Below are positions 9,154 to 17,326 of a stretch of DNA of 64,000 nt, one piece after another (positions within the stretch are counted from its first letter, which is position 1; each line of letters starts with the position of its first letter). The stretch comes from Oceanospirillales bacterium (GTDB taxonomy: Bacteria > Pseudomonadota > Gammaproteobacteria > Pseudomonadales > Balneatricaceae): the NCBI GenBank assembly GCA_018223185.1, contig JAAEYW010000016.1:1-64000 (forward strand). Direction: 5' to 3'. The notes beneath the pieces are model-generated. The model did not search any database. It saw nothing but the letters and a program-made list of their open reading frames with translations, and was not told where the DNA came from. Both the position numbers and the translations under genes were made by a program.

Positions 9154-10587
9154 ATGGGATCTTTAACTCTGGTAAAACCCAACCTGCATCTGGTTGATGT
9201 AGCGGAACGCAGGATGTTATTCCATGTGCCGACCAGTAGCCTGTTTGAGCTGGATGCTCTGGGCCGGGAGCTGATCGAACTGTTCTCCGCGGAAGCGGAA
9301 GTGTCTGCACTGCAGATTCGTGACCGGTTTGACGGCCGGTTCACTGCCGGCGATGTGGTGGACACTCTGGAAGAGTTAAAGACGCTGAAGATCATTGCAG
9401 AAGCGGGCACCTGGGCACAGATTAATAATGAGCCGAAGCCGGTGAAGCAGTTTCCACTGACCACCATCGTACTGAACACTAATACCGGTTGTAATCTCAG
9501 CTGTACGTACTGTTACAAAGAGGATCTGACCACCCCGTCAAAGGGTGACAAGATGAGCTTCGATACAGCGGTGCAGTCGGTTGAGATGATGCTGAAAGAG
9601 TCGCCGGATCAGCGTCAGTACAACGTGGTGTTCTTTGGTGGCGAGCCGCTGACCAATATGCCCCTGATCCGCAAGGTGGTGGCCTATTGTGAAGAGCGTT
9701 TTGCAACGATGGAAGCGGACGTCAGTTTCACCATGACCACCAACGCCACTATGCTCAACGAAGAGCTGGTGGACTGGTTTAACGAGCACCGTTTTGGCCT
9801 GACTATCTCAATGGATGGTCCCAAAGCGATGCACGATAAAAACCGGATTACCGTGGGTGGCCAGGGGACTTATGATGTGGTTAAGCAAAAAGCGCAGATG
9901 CTGCTGTCTCGCTATACCGCTCGTCCCGTGGGCTGCCGGGTCACTCTGACCCGGGGGATTACCGATGTGGAATCGATTTTCGATCACCTCTATCACGATC
10001 TCGGTTTTTCCGAGGTTGGATTTGGTCCGGTAACCTCTGGTGATATTACCTCTTTCAACCTGACCGCTGACGAAATGGCTGAGGTTTTTGCCGGGATGAA
10101 GCGTCTGGGGCAAAAGTATCTTGATGCTGCTCTGGAAGGCAAAAATCTGGGTTACGGCAATATGCATATGCTGATGACCGATATCCATGAAGGCAACAAG
10201 AAACAGCTGCCCTGTGGTGCGGGTGTTGGTTTGCTGGCGGTGGATACCAAGGGTGGTATCAACTTGTGCCATCGGTTTACTGGGTCTGATCAGTCGCTGT
10301 TCGGCGATGTCAGTGAGGGGCTGGATAAGCCCGCCCTGGCCGAGTTTATTGAAACCCGTCTGGACCGAAGCGATACCGGCTGTGAAACCTGCCGTATCCG
10401 CAATATCTGTTCCGGCGGTTGTTATCACGAAAGTTACGCAAAATACGGTGATGCGACCGTACCCTCCTACCACTATTGCGACCTGCTGCGCGACTGGGTC
10501 GATTTCGGAGTCGAGGCGTACACCCGCATCATGATAGAGAATCCGGGCTTTTTTGAAGCCCATGTCTCTCCTAGAAGGAGTGCTTAA
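9154..10587 (+). CDS. qhpD: Radical SAM peptide maturase for the QHNDH gamma subunit, copy 1
   Basis: QhpD is the cytoplasmic radical SAM enzyme known to form the Cys-to-Asp/Glu thioether cross-links in the gamma subunit. The cluster motif CNLSCTYC (Cys113, Cys117, Cys120) binds the SAM [4Fe-4S] cluster. A C-terminal SPASM-like region is rich in cysteines (CGAGVG, then CETCRIRNICSGGC, then YHYC) and would carry auxiliary clusters. The first 90 or so residues resemble the small peptide-recognition fold of other maturases, which is an inference. The length of 477 residues matches the family. It lies between qhpA and qhpC, and its TAA stop is followed directly by the qhpC ATG, which suggests coupled translation with its substrate. 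Confidence 0.93.
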   Translation: MGSLTLVKPNLHLVDVAERRMLFHVPTSSLFELDALGRELIELFSAEAEVSALQIRDRFDGRFTAGDVVDTLEELKTLKIIAEAGTWAQINNEPKPVKQFPLTTIVLNTNTGCNLSCTYCYKEDLTTPSKGDKMSFDTAVQSVEMMLKESPDQRQYNVVFFGGEPLTNMPLIRKVVAYCEERFATMEADVSFTMTTNATMLNEELVDWFNEHRFGLTISMDGPKAMHDKNRITVGGQGTYDVVKQKAQMLLSRYTARPVGCRVTLTRGITDVESIFDHLYHDLGFSEVGFGPVTSGDITSFNLTADEMAEVFAGMKRLGQKYLDAALEGKNLGYGNMHMLMTDIHEGNKKQLPCGAGVGLLAVDTKGGINLCHRFTGSDQSLFGDVSEGLDKPALAEFIETRLDRSDTGCETCRIRNICSGGCYHESYAKYGDATVPSYHYCDLLRDWVDFGVEAYTRIMIENPGFFEAHVSPRRSA

Positions 10588-10914
10588 ATGAAACATTTAA
10601 AGTCGTTTAATAAAAAAGCGAAAATGCTTGATCAGACTACTTCTCCTGATCAGGTAGAAGAGGTTGTTGCAATGCAGTCTGTGGTGGGCTGTACCTCCAC
10701 GAACGATCCCGGCTGGGAAGTTGATCCCTTCGGTGGCCTGGGCTCTCTGTGTCAGCCAATGGAATCTGACCTTTACGGGTGTGCTGACGCCTGCTGGTGG
10801 CCTGCACAGGTGCCAGACACTATGAGTAACTATCCTGACTGGTCTCAGGATGTATCCAAGGCAAATGAAGACTGGCGCAAGCTGGATGGCATTTTCCCGG
10901 AAGAGCAGAAGTAA
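10588..10914 (+). CDS. qhpC: QHNDH gamma subunit precursor carrying CTQ, copy 1
   Basis: The small catalytic subunit, 108 residues. In the Paracoccus enzyme the mature chain has cross-links Cys7-Glu16, Cys27-Asp33 and Cys41-Asp49 and the cofactor cysteine tryptophylquinone from Cys37 and Trp43. Aligning the first Cys as residue 7 places every one of these residues correctly here. That sets a 28-residue leader (residues 1-28, ending EEVVA) and a mature chain starting MQSVVGC, the leader length known for the family. The leader is presumably recognised by QhpD and removed by QhpE. The TAA of qhpD abuts the ATG, and AAGGAG lies just upstream. Identification is very secure. Confidence 0.95.
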   Translation: MKHLKSFNKKAKMLDQTTSPDQVEEVVAMQSVVGCTSTNDPGWEVDPFGGLGSLCQPMESDLYGCADACWWPAQVPDTMSNYPDWSQDVSKANEDWRKLDGIFPEEQK

Positions 10915-10925
10915 CGGAGGCGCAG

Positions 10926-12065
10926 ATGAAATTTACCCATAAGATAAAAGCGGCAGCCCTGATCGGTGCTGTGAGTACTGTTGCCCTGATGTCCGGTTGC
11001 TCTATGAACCCGTCAGCATCGCTTAATGGTATGAAAGGTGGCGGTCATGAGTATCTGCTGACGGTAAGCCGTCCGAATCAGCTGCATGTGATTGATACAG
11101 AAACCAATGAGGTTGTGCGCAGCTGTGATGTCCCCGGTATTTTCGGCCAGGGCACCGTTGAGCCATCACCGGATGGTCGTATCGCTTACGTTGGCACTAA
11201 TAAATGGGAAGACGTCGCCGGGTTCGATATTACCAACTGCGATATGGTTTTCTTTACTAAGCAGTCTGATAACAATGTCACGGTTAAAAGCTTTGTGTCA
11301 CTGGCCGTCAGCCGGGACGGAAAGGAGTTGTACACGATACAGAATCCAACCCGTAAGCTGAGTGACCGCTATGAAGTGATGCAGCCACAGCTGGCTGTTT
11401 ACGATACCAGTGCGGGGCTTGATGCCAAACCGGTCAGAACCTTTCCGGTAGACCGTCAGATTACCAAAATAATGGCGATGGATACCGGTGAAGTTATCCT
11501 GGGTGGTAATGATCTGCAGGCGATTAATCCGCAAAACGGTGAGATTCGTATACTGAGTAAGCTGCAGAACTGGGATAGAGCTGGTGATAAGTGGGTGCAG
11601 CCCGATGCGTTTGCTATGCATTCCTTGGGAGAGCATGTTGATGAGTTCATCATGCCGTACTTCACCATTAAGTGGAATGGCGATCCGGGCGATATGGAGA
11701 AAGCTGAATTCTGGTGGGGAATGAGCCGGGTTGATCTGAAAACCGGTGAAGTTGAACAGACTGAAACCGTCCCTTTTGAGTTCATTGTCTTCAACTTCAT
11801 CACGGATCCGGCAGATAGCAATATCCTCTACGGTGCATTTAATACACTGTCTAAGCATGATATTCGTGAGAAGAAAACGCTGGCGGTACATAATATGGAT
11901 CATACCTATTACAACCTGAATATGACTCATGACCGCACTATTTATGTGGGTGGTACGTCCAGTGATATCTCGATCCATGATCCGGAAACCCTGGAAAAAA
12001 TTGGTTCAATCCAGTTACCGGGTGATATGTCTACTTCTGCTATGCGAATCGCTTATCTGAAGTAG
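10926..12065 (+). CDS. qhpB: QHNDH beta subunit (beta-propeller), copy 1
   Basis: The beta subunit, a seven-bladed propeller that packs against the alpha and gamma subunits in the periplasm. It is 379 residues long and rich in repeated beta-strand units such as HVIDTETNEVVRSCD and IYVGGTSSDISIHDPETL. GGAGG lies 7-8 bases before the ATG, close to the qhpC stop. The export signal is unusual: KAAALIGAVSTVALMSGCS contains a lipobox-like LMSGC, so this copy may be lipid-anchored, while copy 2 has an ordinary signal peptide without Cys. A terminator follows directly, closing the structural part of the operon. Confidence 0.92.
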   Translation: MKFTHKIKAAALIGAVSTVALMSGCSMNPSASLNGMKGGGHEYLLTVSRPNQLHVIDTETNEVVRSCDVPGIFGQGTVEPSPDGRIAYVGTNKWEDVAGFDITNCDMVFFTKQSDNNVTVKSFVSLAVSRDGKELYTIQNPTRKLSDRYEVMQPQLAVYDTSAGLDAKPVRTFPVDRQITKIMAMDTGEVILGGNDLQAINPQNGEIRILSKLQNWDRAGDKWVQPDAFAMHSLGEHVDEFIMPYFTIKWNGDPGDMEKAEFWWGMSRVDLKTGEVEQTETVPFEFIVFNFITDPADSNILYGAFNTLSKHDIREKKTLAVHNMDHTYYNLNMTHDRTIYVGGTSSDISIHDPETLEKIGSIQLPGDMSTSAMRIAYLK

Positions 12066-12110
12066 GTTGGGACTAACACTTCGATGTCCAGAATGTTAAT
12101 CTGGTGAGTA

Positions 12111-12136
12111 AAGGCTGTCCTGCGACAGCCTTTTTT
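12111..12136 (+). terminator. Rho-independent terminator after qhpB
   Basis: AGGCTGTC pairs with GACAGCCT around a CTGC loop and is followed by TTTTTT. It separates the structural genes from the export and maturation genes, so qhpFEG would be expressed by read-through or from their own promoter. Confidence 0.85.
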
Positions 12137-12167
12137 GTATCAGCCAATAATAAGAGACGACACACGC

Positions 12168-13898
12168 ATGATCAGATGGCTAAGTGCAGCAATTGACGGC
12201 CAGGACCGGGGGCGTTTAGAAGAGGCGTTCCGTTGGTTGTATACCTTTGTACGGCCGCAGTCGAAGGCCATCATGGGCCTGATGCTGTTGTCGGTGTTTG
12301 CTTCCGCGCTGGTGCTGTTGCAGCCCTGGCTGACCAAGTTGCTGATCGACGAGGGCCTGTTGGCAAAAGATTACGGCATGTTGGTGACCATGGCCGTAGC
12401 AATGATTTTCGTCGGTATTATCAGTACCGGTCTCTCCGGTATTAACCGTTATCTGCATACCCGGCTGTCGGGTAAAATCCTCTTCTCCCTGCGCGAACAT
12501 CTCTATGAACACCTGCAGACCCTGTCCCCTCAGTTTTTTGGCGGACGACGGACAGGTGATATTCTTTCCCGTCTGGATGGTGATGTATCGCAGATTCAGC
12601 GTTTTGCCGTGGACAGCATGTTTTCAGCCCTGAGCAGTGTGCTGGGGCTGGTCGGTGCGCTGGCGTTACTGGTGACCCTGTCGTGGAAGCTATCGCTGCT
12701 GGTGCTGGTGCTGATCCCCCTTGAGATTCTCTGGCTGCGCTGGATGCGGCGTAAAGTTGAACGTCAGGCGCGGATTATCCGTGAGCGTTCAGCCGATCTC
12801 AGCTCGTTTCTGGTGGAAACACTGCCGGCGATGAAATTTATCCAGGCGGTATCTCAGGAGCAGCGGGAATCCCATAAGCTCAACCGTCTCAGCAACAGCT
12901 ATCTTACCGATCTTTTGAAACTGCAGGTTACCGAATTTTTTACCCAGGCAGTACCTGGCACACTGACATCGCTGACCCGTGCCACCGCTTTTCTGATCGG
13001 TGGTTACTGGGTGATTGAGGGGCAGTGGCAACTGGGTTCGCTGATCGCATTTTCGACCTATCTGGGGATGGCCACCGGTCCGGTGCAGAGTCTGCTGGGG
13101 TTGTATGTGGCGATCCAGCGGATGTCGGTCAGTCTCGACCGGGTGATGGATCTGCGTCGGGCAGAACCGGACATTACCACGCCAGAACAACCCGCTTCTC
13201 TGGCTGATGATATGCGCGGTGAGATCAGCTTTGATAGGGTCAGCTTCAGCTATCAGGGTCGTAACGAGCCGATTCTTCATCATGCTTCTACGGTGTTTCC
13301 CGCCGGTGCCAGTATTGCCCTGACAGGGCCGTCCGGGGTGGGTAAATCCACCGTGATAGATCTGCTGATGCGTTATTATGATCCGGAGCAGGGTCGTATT
13401 CTCATTGATGGAGTGAACCTGAAACAGCTGCCGCCGATGGCGCTACGTAAACGGGTGGCTCTGGTGAGCCAGGATATCACTCTGTTTCGTGGCACCCTGA
13501 TGGAGAATATCCGTTACGCCGCACCCGAGGCCAGTGATGCTGAAGTACGGGCGGCCATTGAACAGGCGCAGCTGACTGAGCTGATCAGTTCCCTGCCCAT
13601 TGGACTGGAAACCCCGCTGGGTGAGCGCGGCAGTCAGCTGTCCGGCGGTCAGAAACAGCGGGTGGCGATTGCCCGGGCGATTCTGCAACAACCGGCAATA
13701 CTGATTCTGGATGAGGCAACCTCGGCGGTAGATGAAGCGACGGAAACCGAAGTGATTGCTAATGTAAACCGCATCTTTGCCGGTAAAACCCGCATTCTGA
13801 TCAGCCACCGGGCTTCAACCCTCAGTGGCGTGGATCTGCGTATCGAATTGAAAAAAGGTTTGCTGGTGGCTGACAACAGCCTGCCGGAGGTAAGCTGA
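12168..13898 (+). CDS. qhpF: ABC transporter (fused permease and ATPase) for gamma-subunit export
   Basis: A 576-residue half-type exporter with a six-helix membrane domain (about 40-320) followed by an ATPase. Walker A is GPSGVGKST, the signature is LSGGQKQRVAIARA, and Walker B with switch is ILILDEATSAVDEA. In Paracoccus the homologous gene is needed to move the cross-linked gamma subunit to the periplasm. I chose the ATG at 12168; an upstream in-frame TTG lies within the terminator T-run and is unlikely. The stop is one base from the qhpE ATG. The second QHNDH locus has no copy, so this exporter probably serves both gamma subunits. Confidence 0.88.
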   Translation: MIRWLSAAIDGQDRGRLEEAFRWLYTFVRPQSKAIMGLMLLSVFASALVLLQPWLTKLLIDEGLLAKDYGMLVTMAVAMIFVGIISTGLSGINRYLHTRLSGKILFSLREHLYEHLQTLSPQFFGGRRTGDILSRLDGDVSQIQRFAVDSMFSALSSVLGLVGALALLVTLSWKLSLLVLVLIPLEILWLRWMRRKVERQARIIRERSADLSSFLVETLPAMKFIQAVSQEQRESHKLNRLSNSYLTDLLKLQVTEFFTQAVPGTLTSLTRATAFLIGGYWVIEGQWQLGSLIAFSTYLGMATGPVQSLLGLYVAIQRMSVSLDRVMDLRRAEPDITTPEQPASLADDMRGEISFDRVSFSYQGRNEPILHHASTVFPAGASIALTGPSGVGKSTVIDLLMRYYDPEQGRILIDGVNLKQLPPMALRKRVALVSQDITLFRGTLMENIRYAAPEASDAEVRAAIEQAQLTELISSLPIGLETPLGERGSQLSGGQKQRVAIARAILQQPAILILDEATSAVDEATETEVIANVNRIFAGKTRILISHRASTLSGVDLRIELKKGLLVADNSLPEVS

Positions 13899-13899
13899 G

Positions 13900-14652
13900 A
13901 TGACGCAAAGCCTGGCTGAAAGAAAAGCTGATGCAGTATTGATCGGTCTGGTCGATAGTGGTTATGGTTTTGCCGGATCACCGCCAACCGGCAACGACCG
14001 GGTGGTTGCCTCACAGGCATTCCGGTTTGATGAGGGTGTCGTTTTAACGCCGGTGAGCAATGATCAGCTTGGGCACGGTTCAGCACTGTTAGAGGTGATT
14101 GCCGGGCAGGCTCCGGCAGCTGATTTTGCTATTGCACAGATTTTTACTGAACGTCTGACCACCACTCCCGCTCAGGTAGCCGCCGCCATTGACTGGTTGG
14201 TAGAGCAGCGGGTGGATCTGATTAATCTCAGCCTGGGGCTGCGCAATGATCGTGAGGTGTTACGAAACGCCTGTGAGAGAGCAGTGGCTGCCGGAGTGAT
14301 AGTGTGCGCCTCCTCACCGGCCAAAGGCGATCCGGTCTATCCTTCGGCGTATCCGGGTGTGTTCCGAATGACTGGTGATGCCCGTTGCAGTGGACCTGAA
14401 CAGCTTTCCTGTCTGAAAACGCAGTACGCCGATTTTGGTGGTTATGTCAAAGCCCGTAACGGGGTGATCGGCGCCAGTGCCGGGTGTGCCCAGCTAACCG
14501 GGCATATCGGTCGCTACCTCAGTGAAGGTGGTTCTGCTGATCTGGAAGCGGTAGATCATTGGCTGGAGAATCAGGCGGACTATTTTGGCGTTGAAGTGCG
14601 CTTTCCCCAGACCGTAAAGCGTCATCCGAATAACGGAGGACCGCTCAGTTGA
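13900..14652 (+). CDS. qhpE: Subtilisin-like leader protease for the gamma subunit
   Basis: QhpE is a cytoplasmic S8-family protease that removes the 28-residue leader of the cross-linked gamma subunit. The catalytic triad is visible: Asp19 in GLVDSG, His59 in LGHGSA and Ser193 in GASAGCA. There is no signal peptide, which is consistent with cytoplasmic action. At 250 residues it is a minimal subtilase without prodomain. It begins one base after qhpF, and its TGA overlaps the TTG start of qhpG. No second copy exists in the window, so it would have to process both gamma precursors; their leaders share QVEEVVA before the inferred cut site. Confidence 0.9.
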   Translation: MTQSLAERKADAVLIGLVDSGYGFAGSPPTGNDRVVASQAFRFDEGVVLTPVSNDQLGHGSALLEVIAGQAPAADFAIAQIFTERLTTTPAQVAAAIDWLVEQRVDLINLSLGLRNDREVLRNACERAVAAGVIVCASSPAKGDPVYPSAYPGVFRMTGDARCSGPEQLSCLKTQYADFGGYVKARNGVIGASAGCAQLTGHIGRYLSEGGSADLEAVDHWLENQADYFGVEVRFPQTVKRHPNNGGPLS

Positions 14653-16004
14653 ATCCCCTTACACAGAATTCGTCAGTTAATATCGTTGTGCTGGGTGGCG
14701 GGCCAGCCGGTGGTGCCACCGCACTGGGGCTGAAAGCGCTGGGGTATGGTGTCACCCTGATCGCCGAGCCAAGACCGTTCAAAGCGGTCGAGGGAATCTC
14801 CGAGCGGGTGCTGGAAGGGCTGCGTAATGCCGGGTTTAAACGGGCGCTGGCGAACCTGCCGCAACCCTCTCCACGCATGGCCAGCTGGAACGGCGCCACT
14901 AATAGCGCCAATACTGAGATGCTGATTAACCGCAGTGAACTGGACCGGGGAATAGGCAGTGATCTGCAGGCGGCGGGCGTGCATCTGATCCATGGCCGGG
15001 TTGGTAAAATAGCGGCTGACAGTGACGGTTTCAGTGTTGAAATTAAAGATGGGGATGCCGGGCCGGTTCATGCGGATTTTCTGGTGGAAGCCCGGGGACG
15101 CAGTGCGCCTGCCGCCGGGCTGGAACGGTTACGCGGCAGTGAAACAGTGTCGCTGCTGCAGTATTGGCAAGGCGAGCCCTGTAAACCACAGTCAGCCGCC
15201 GAAAGTTTTCAGGATGGCTGGGCCTGGATGGCCGCCTGGTCCGATGGCACCCGCTATCTGCAACTGACCTTTGATGTGGCCACGGCTGATCTGCCGGATA
15301 AAGCCCAGCTGATCGATCACTGTAACGCCATTCTGCGCACCTTGCCCAGCGCTCAGCCGTTTATCGCAGATGCCGAACCGACCGGGATTATCCACGCCCG
15401 TACCAGCACCCCGATACTCTGTCGTGAAGCTGTTGGTGATAACTGGATCAGGGTAGGGGATGCGGCGATGGCGGTAGACCCGCTCTCCGGCAATGGAATT
15501 TTTCAGGCGCTCTCCAGTGCCTTGCAGGCACCGGCAGTGATCAATACCCTGCTACAACACCCCGGGCGGGCAGCACTTGCGAAACAGTTTTACCAACAGC
15601 GGGTCGATCATCTGTTTCACCGGTTTGCCCGTATAGGCCGGGATTTTTATGCCTCGGAGGAACGCTGGCGGGATAACCCGTTCTGGGCCACCCGGCGCAA
15701 CTGGCCCGACAATGAACCCCTGCATCAGGAAACTGACCCTGACTCCCTGACCGTGGTCAGAATGCCGGTGGTCAGCAACGGACTGATTGAGGAACATGAG
15801 GTGGTCACTACCAATGATCAGCCGCTGGGCATCTGGCATCTGAATGGCATACCGATGGCACCGGTGGTGCGCGCACTGCAGAGCAGAGAGCAGGGCATAA
15901 GCCCGCAACGTTGTCTCGAGACAGCGCTGGGGATGAGTCCCGAAATAGCGGCCGGGCTGACCCGCTGGTTGTATAAGAATCAGTGGTTGAAGGCCGGGAG
16001 CTAG
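14649..16004 (+). CDS. qhpG: FAD-dependent monooxygenase for CTQ formation
   Basis: QhpG is a flavin monooxygenase known to hydroxylate the gamma-subunit tryptophan during CTQ formation. The N-terminal FAD-binding fold has VVLGGGPAGGATALG, and the second FAD motif is RVGDAAMAVDPLSGNG. Length is 451 residues. The start is a TTG that overlaps the qhpE stop (TTGA). It is supported by GGAGGA 8 bases upstream and by the lack of a nearby alternative, so translation is probably coupled. Only one copy is present in the window. Its stop is followed at once by an ATG that opens a 15-bp-repeat ORF. Confidence 0.88.
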   Translation: MNPLTQNSSVNIVVLGGGPAGGATALGLKALGYGVTLIAEPRPFKAVEGISERVLEGLRNAGFKRALANLPQPSPRMASWNGATNSANTEMLINRSELDRGIGSDLQAAGVHLIHGRVGKIAADSDGFSVEIKDGDAGPVHADFLVEARGRSAPAAGLERLRGSETVSLLQYWQGEPCKPQSAAESFQDGWAWMAAWSDGTRYLQLTFDVATADLPDKAQLIDHCNAILRTLPSAQPFIADAEPTGIIHARTSTPILCREAVGDNWIRVGDAAMAVDPLSGNGIFQALSSALQAPAVINTLLQHPGRAALAKQFYQQRVDHLFHRFARIGRDFYASEERWRDNPFWATRRNWPDNEPLHQETDPDSLTVVRMPVVSNGLIEEHEVVTTNDQPLGIWHLNGIPMAPVVRALQSREQGISPQRCLETALGMSPEIAAGLTRWLYKNQWLKAGS

Positions 16005-16154
16005 ATGAAACAAAAAGCCAATAACAGATCGGGGCTTTTGAGATCGGGGCTTTCTAGGCAGGGCCTTTCTAGATTGGGGTCTTCGAGACCGGGGCTTTCT
16101 AAATCGGGGCCTTCGAGACCGGGCCTTTCTAGATCGGGCTTTGCGAGGCCCTAA
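16005..16154 (+). CDS. Putative small ORF of eight RSGLS-type pentapeptide repeats
   Basis: A 49-codon frame that begins on the base after the qhpG stop, with GGGAG 4-5 bases before the ATG. It reads MKQKANN and then eight pentapeptides (RSGLL, RSGLS, RQGLS, RLGSS, RPGLS, KSGPS, RPGLS, RSGFA) and ends RP. Glycine is kept in all eight units, and Arg/Lys at position one in all eight, with both GGG and GGC used for Gly. The other two plus-strand frames contain stops. Arg codons are mainly AGA, unlike nearby genes. It overlaps the last 4 bases of the convergent NADAR gene. It may be a real basic peptide or only a DNA repeat; expression is unknown. Confidence 0.35.
   Translation: MKQKANNRSGLLRSGLSRQGLSRLGSSRPGLSKSGPSRPGLSRSGFARP
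16028..16147 (+). repeat. Eight tandem 15-bp repeats
   Basis: Eight contiguous 15-base units with consensus ATCGGGGCTTTCTAG fill 16028-16147 without gaps. The period is a multiple of three. Units 4, 6 and 8 vary in the last five bases (CTTCGAG or TTGCGAG). The array fills the space between qhpG and the NADAR gene and has much higher local repetitiveness than anything else in the window. Confidence 0.9.
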
Positions 16155-16627
16155 ACTTGTTGCGCCTTCTCTTCGCGCAGTTTATCCCGAATTTCCATCA
16201 GCATTTTGCCAAAGGCGTTATTGCCGCGCATATCGCGGCCACTGCCCCAGAAGTAGTCGTACTGGGTGACATCGGCAATATCGACCTCGCCGGTGTCCAG
16301 CAATATTTGCGCAATTTCGGGATAAGTACGGCATTTAATATAGGTGCCGCGGGTCATGACGGTTACTTTAACCCTGTCCCAGTCTTTGCGTTTGCTGTGT
16401 TTTTTGCTTTTGCCCAGCTTTGTCGCATCGGCAGGGTGGAGTGCCAGGCGGATCTGCTCAGCATACTCAGCATCATCAAACTTCATCGCCTGGTAGTAGT
16501 GTTCTACCGAAGGCCATTCATACCCCTCCAGTTCAAATGCATGTCTGGAGTATGAGGCCAGCGGGTTGTTGGGATCAATCCGCGTCAGCGTCAACAGTTT
16601 CTTTTCACTTTTAGGACTAAAAAACAT
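16151..16627 (-). CDS. NADAR family protein (YbiA-like N-glycosidase)
   Basis: A 158-residue NADAR domain protein. Family features are visible: the start FFSPKSE, then EWPSVEHYYQAMKF, DDAEYAEQIR, and the C-terminal YFWGSGRDMRGNNAFGKMLMEIR. Relatives such as YbiA hydrolyse an N-glycosidic bond in early riboflavin-pathway intermediates, and others act on ADP-ribose-like compounds. Which applies here cannot be told. It is convergent with qhpG and its stop lies in the end of the repeat ORF. A functional link to amine dehydrogenase is not evident. Confidence 0.85.
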   Translation of the reverse strand: MFFSPKSEKKLLTLTRIDPNNPLASYSRHAFELEGYEWPSVEHYYQAMKFDDAEYAEQIRLALHPADATKLGKSKKHSKRKDWDRVKVTVMTRGTYIKCRTYPEIAQILLDTGEVDIADVTQYDYFWGSGRDMRGNNAFGKMLMEIRDKLREEKAQQV

Positions 16628-16709
16628 GTTTGCTTTTCCCGGTTGTCCAGAGAACGGTTAAATTTAAAGGGGGCGGAGATCTCTCTCCGGCTAGCCGATT
16701 ATCTGCTTA

Positions 16710-17072
16710 TTATTGATATTTTTCACCCGCAGCTGCGGTAAATGACATTTCTACTAACAGATCCGGATCTGCTAATTCGACTTTGACACAGGCTCTGCTC
16801 GGCGCACAGCCCTCTGGGAACCATGAATCCCAGACTTCATTCAGTTCATCGAAGTTGGCAAAATCAGTCACATACACAGTCACTGATAAAATTCGTGATT
16901 TATCACTGTCGATTGATTCGAGCTGTAATTCAGCCTGATCAAATATCTGCTGCACCTGACCTTTCATACTCGCTGAAGTATCTGATTCTGCTACCTCTAC
17001 AAAACTGGCAATTCCGTTGAAGATCGTCACGTCAGACCAGCGTTTACAGGGGTTAATTCTGTGAATTTTCAT
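16710..17072 (-). CDS. RidA family protein
   Basis: A 120-residue RidA/YjgF-type protein. The fold signature is present: FNGIASFVEV, then QVQQIFDQAELQLE, then VTVYVTDFANFDELNEVWDSWF, then PSRACVKVELADPDLLVEMSFTA, with the conserved substrate-binding Arg in PSRACV. I chose the ATG at 17072, which is preceded by AAGG; the longer frame to 17111 adds an atypical N-terminus. RidA proteins deaminate reactive enamines and imines. Its position between two amine dehydrogenase loci suggests imine clean-up, but this is an inference. Confidence 0.85.
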   Translation of the reverse strand: MKIHRINPCKRWSDVTIFNGIASFVEVAESDTSASMKGQVQQIFDQAELQLESIDSDKSRILSVTVYVTDFANFDELNEVWDSWFPEGCAPSRACVKVELADPDLLVEMSFTAAAGEKYQ

Positions 17073-17213
17073 GAATGTGAACCTTAATGAGAAAGGTCTG
17101 CATAATAACAAGCATGACCCTGTATCCCAACATTAATGATGGCAGATGGGATGCACATACTCATGCCGGGCTCTGCGTTAAACGGCTCTGTGCCGTTGGT
17201 TGAGTATCTTTTT

Positions 17214-17240
17214 GTAGGGGCTGCTTCCAGCAGCGAATTA
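17214..17240 (+). repeat. Single REP-like element
   Basis: GTAGGGGCTGCTTCCAGCAG followed by CGAATTA has the form of a short palindromic REP (a GTAGG head and an imperfect GCTGCTTCCAGCAGC hairpin). The same family recurs as paired copies in 54.5-55.3 kb. Confidence 0.6.
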
Positions 17241-17270
17241 AGACAGTGACAACGAGGGCGTAAGATAAAC

Positions 17271-17306
17271 AAAAAAAGAGCCACAAATAAACTTTGCAGC
17301 TCTTTT
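17271..17306 (-). terminator. Terminator of the aldehyde dehydrogenase gene
   Basis: Read on the minus strand, AAAGAGC pairs with GCTCTTT across a 17-base loop and runs into TTTTTTT. It lies directly after the aldehyde dehydrogenase stop. Confidence 0.7.
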
Positions 17307-17326
17307 CTGGAAACCGCTTATCGGGT

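Noticed and set aside
16028-16147. CRISPR array
   Set aside because: The 15-base units are contiguous with no spacers, and no cas genes are present.
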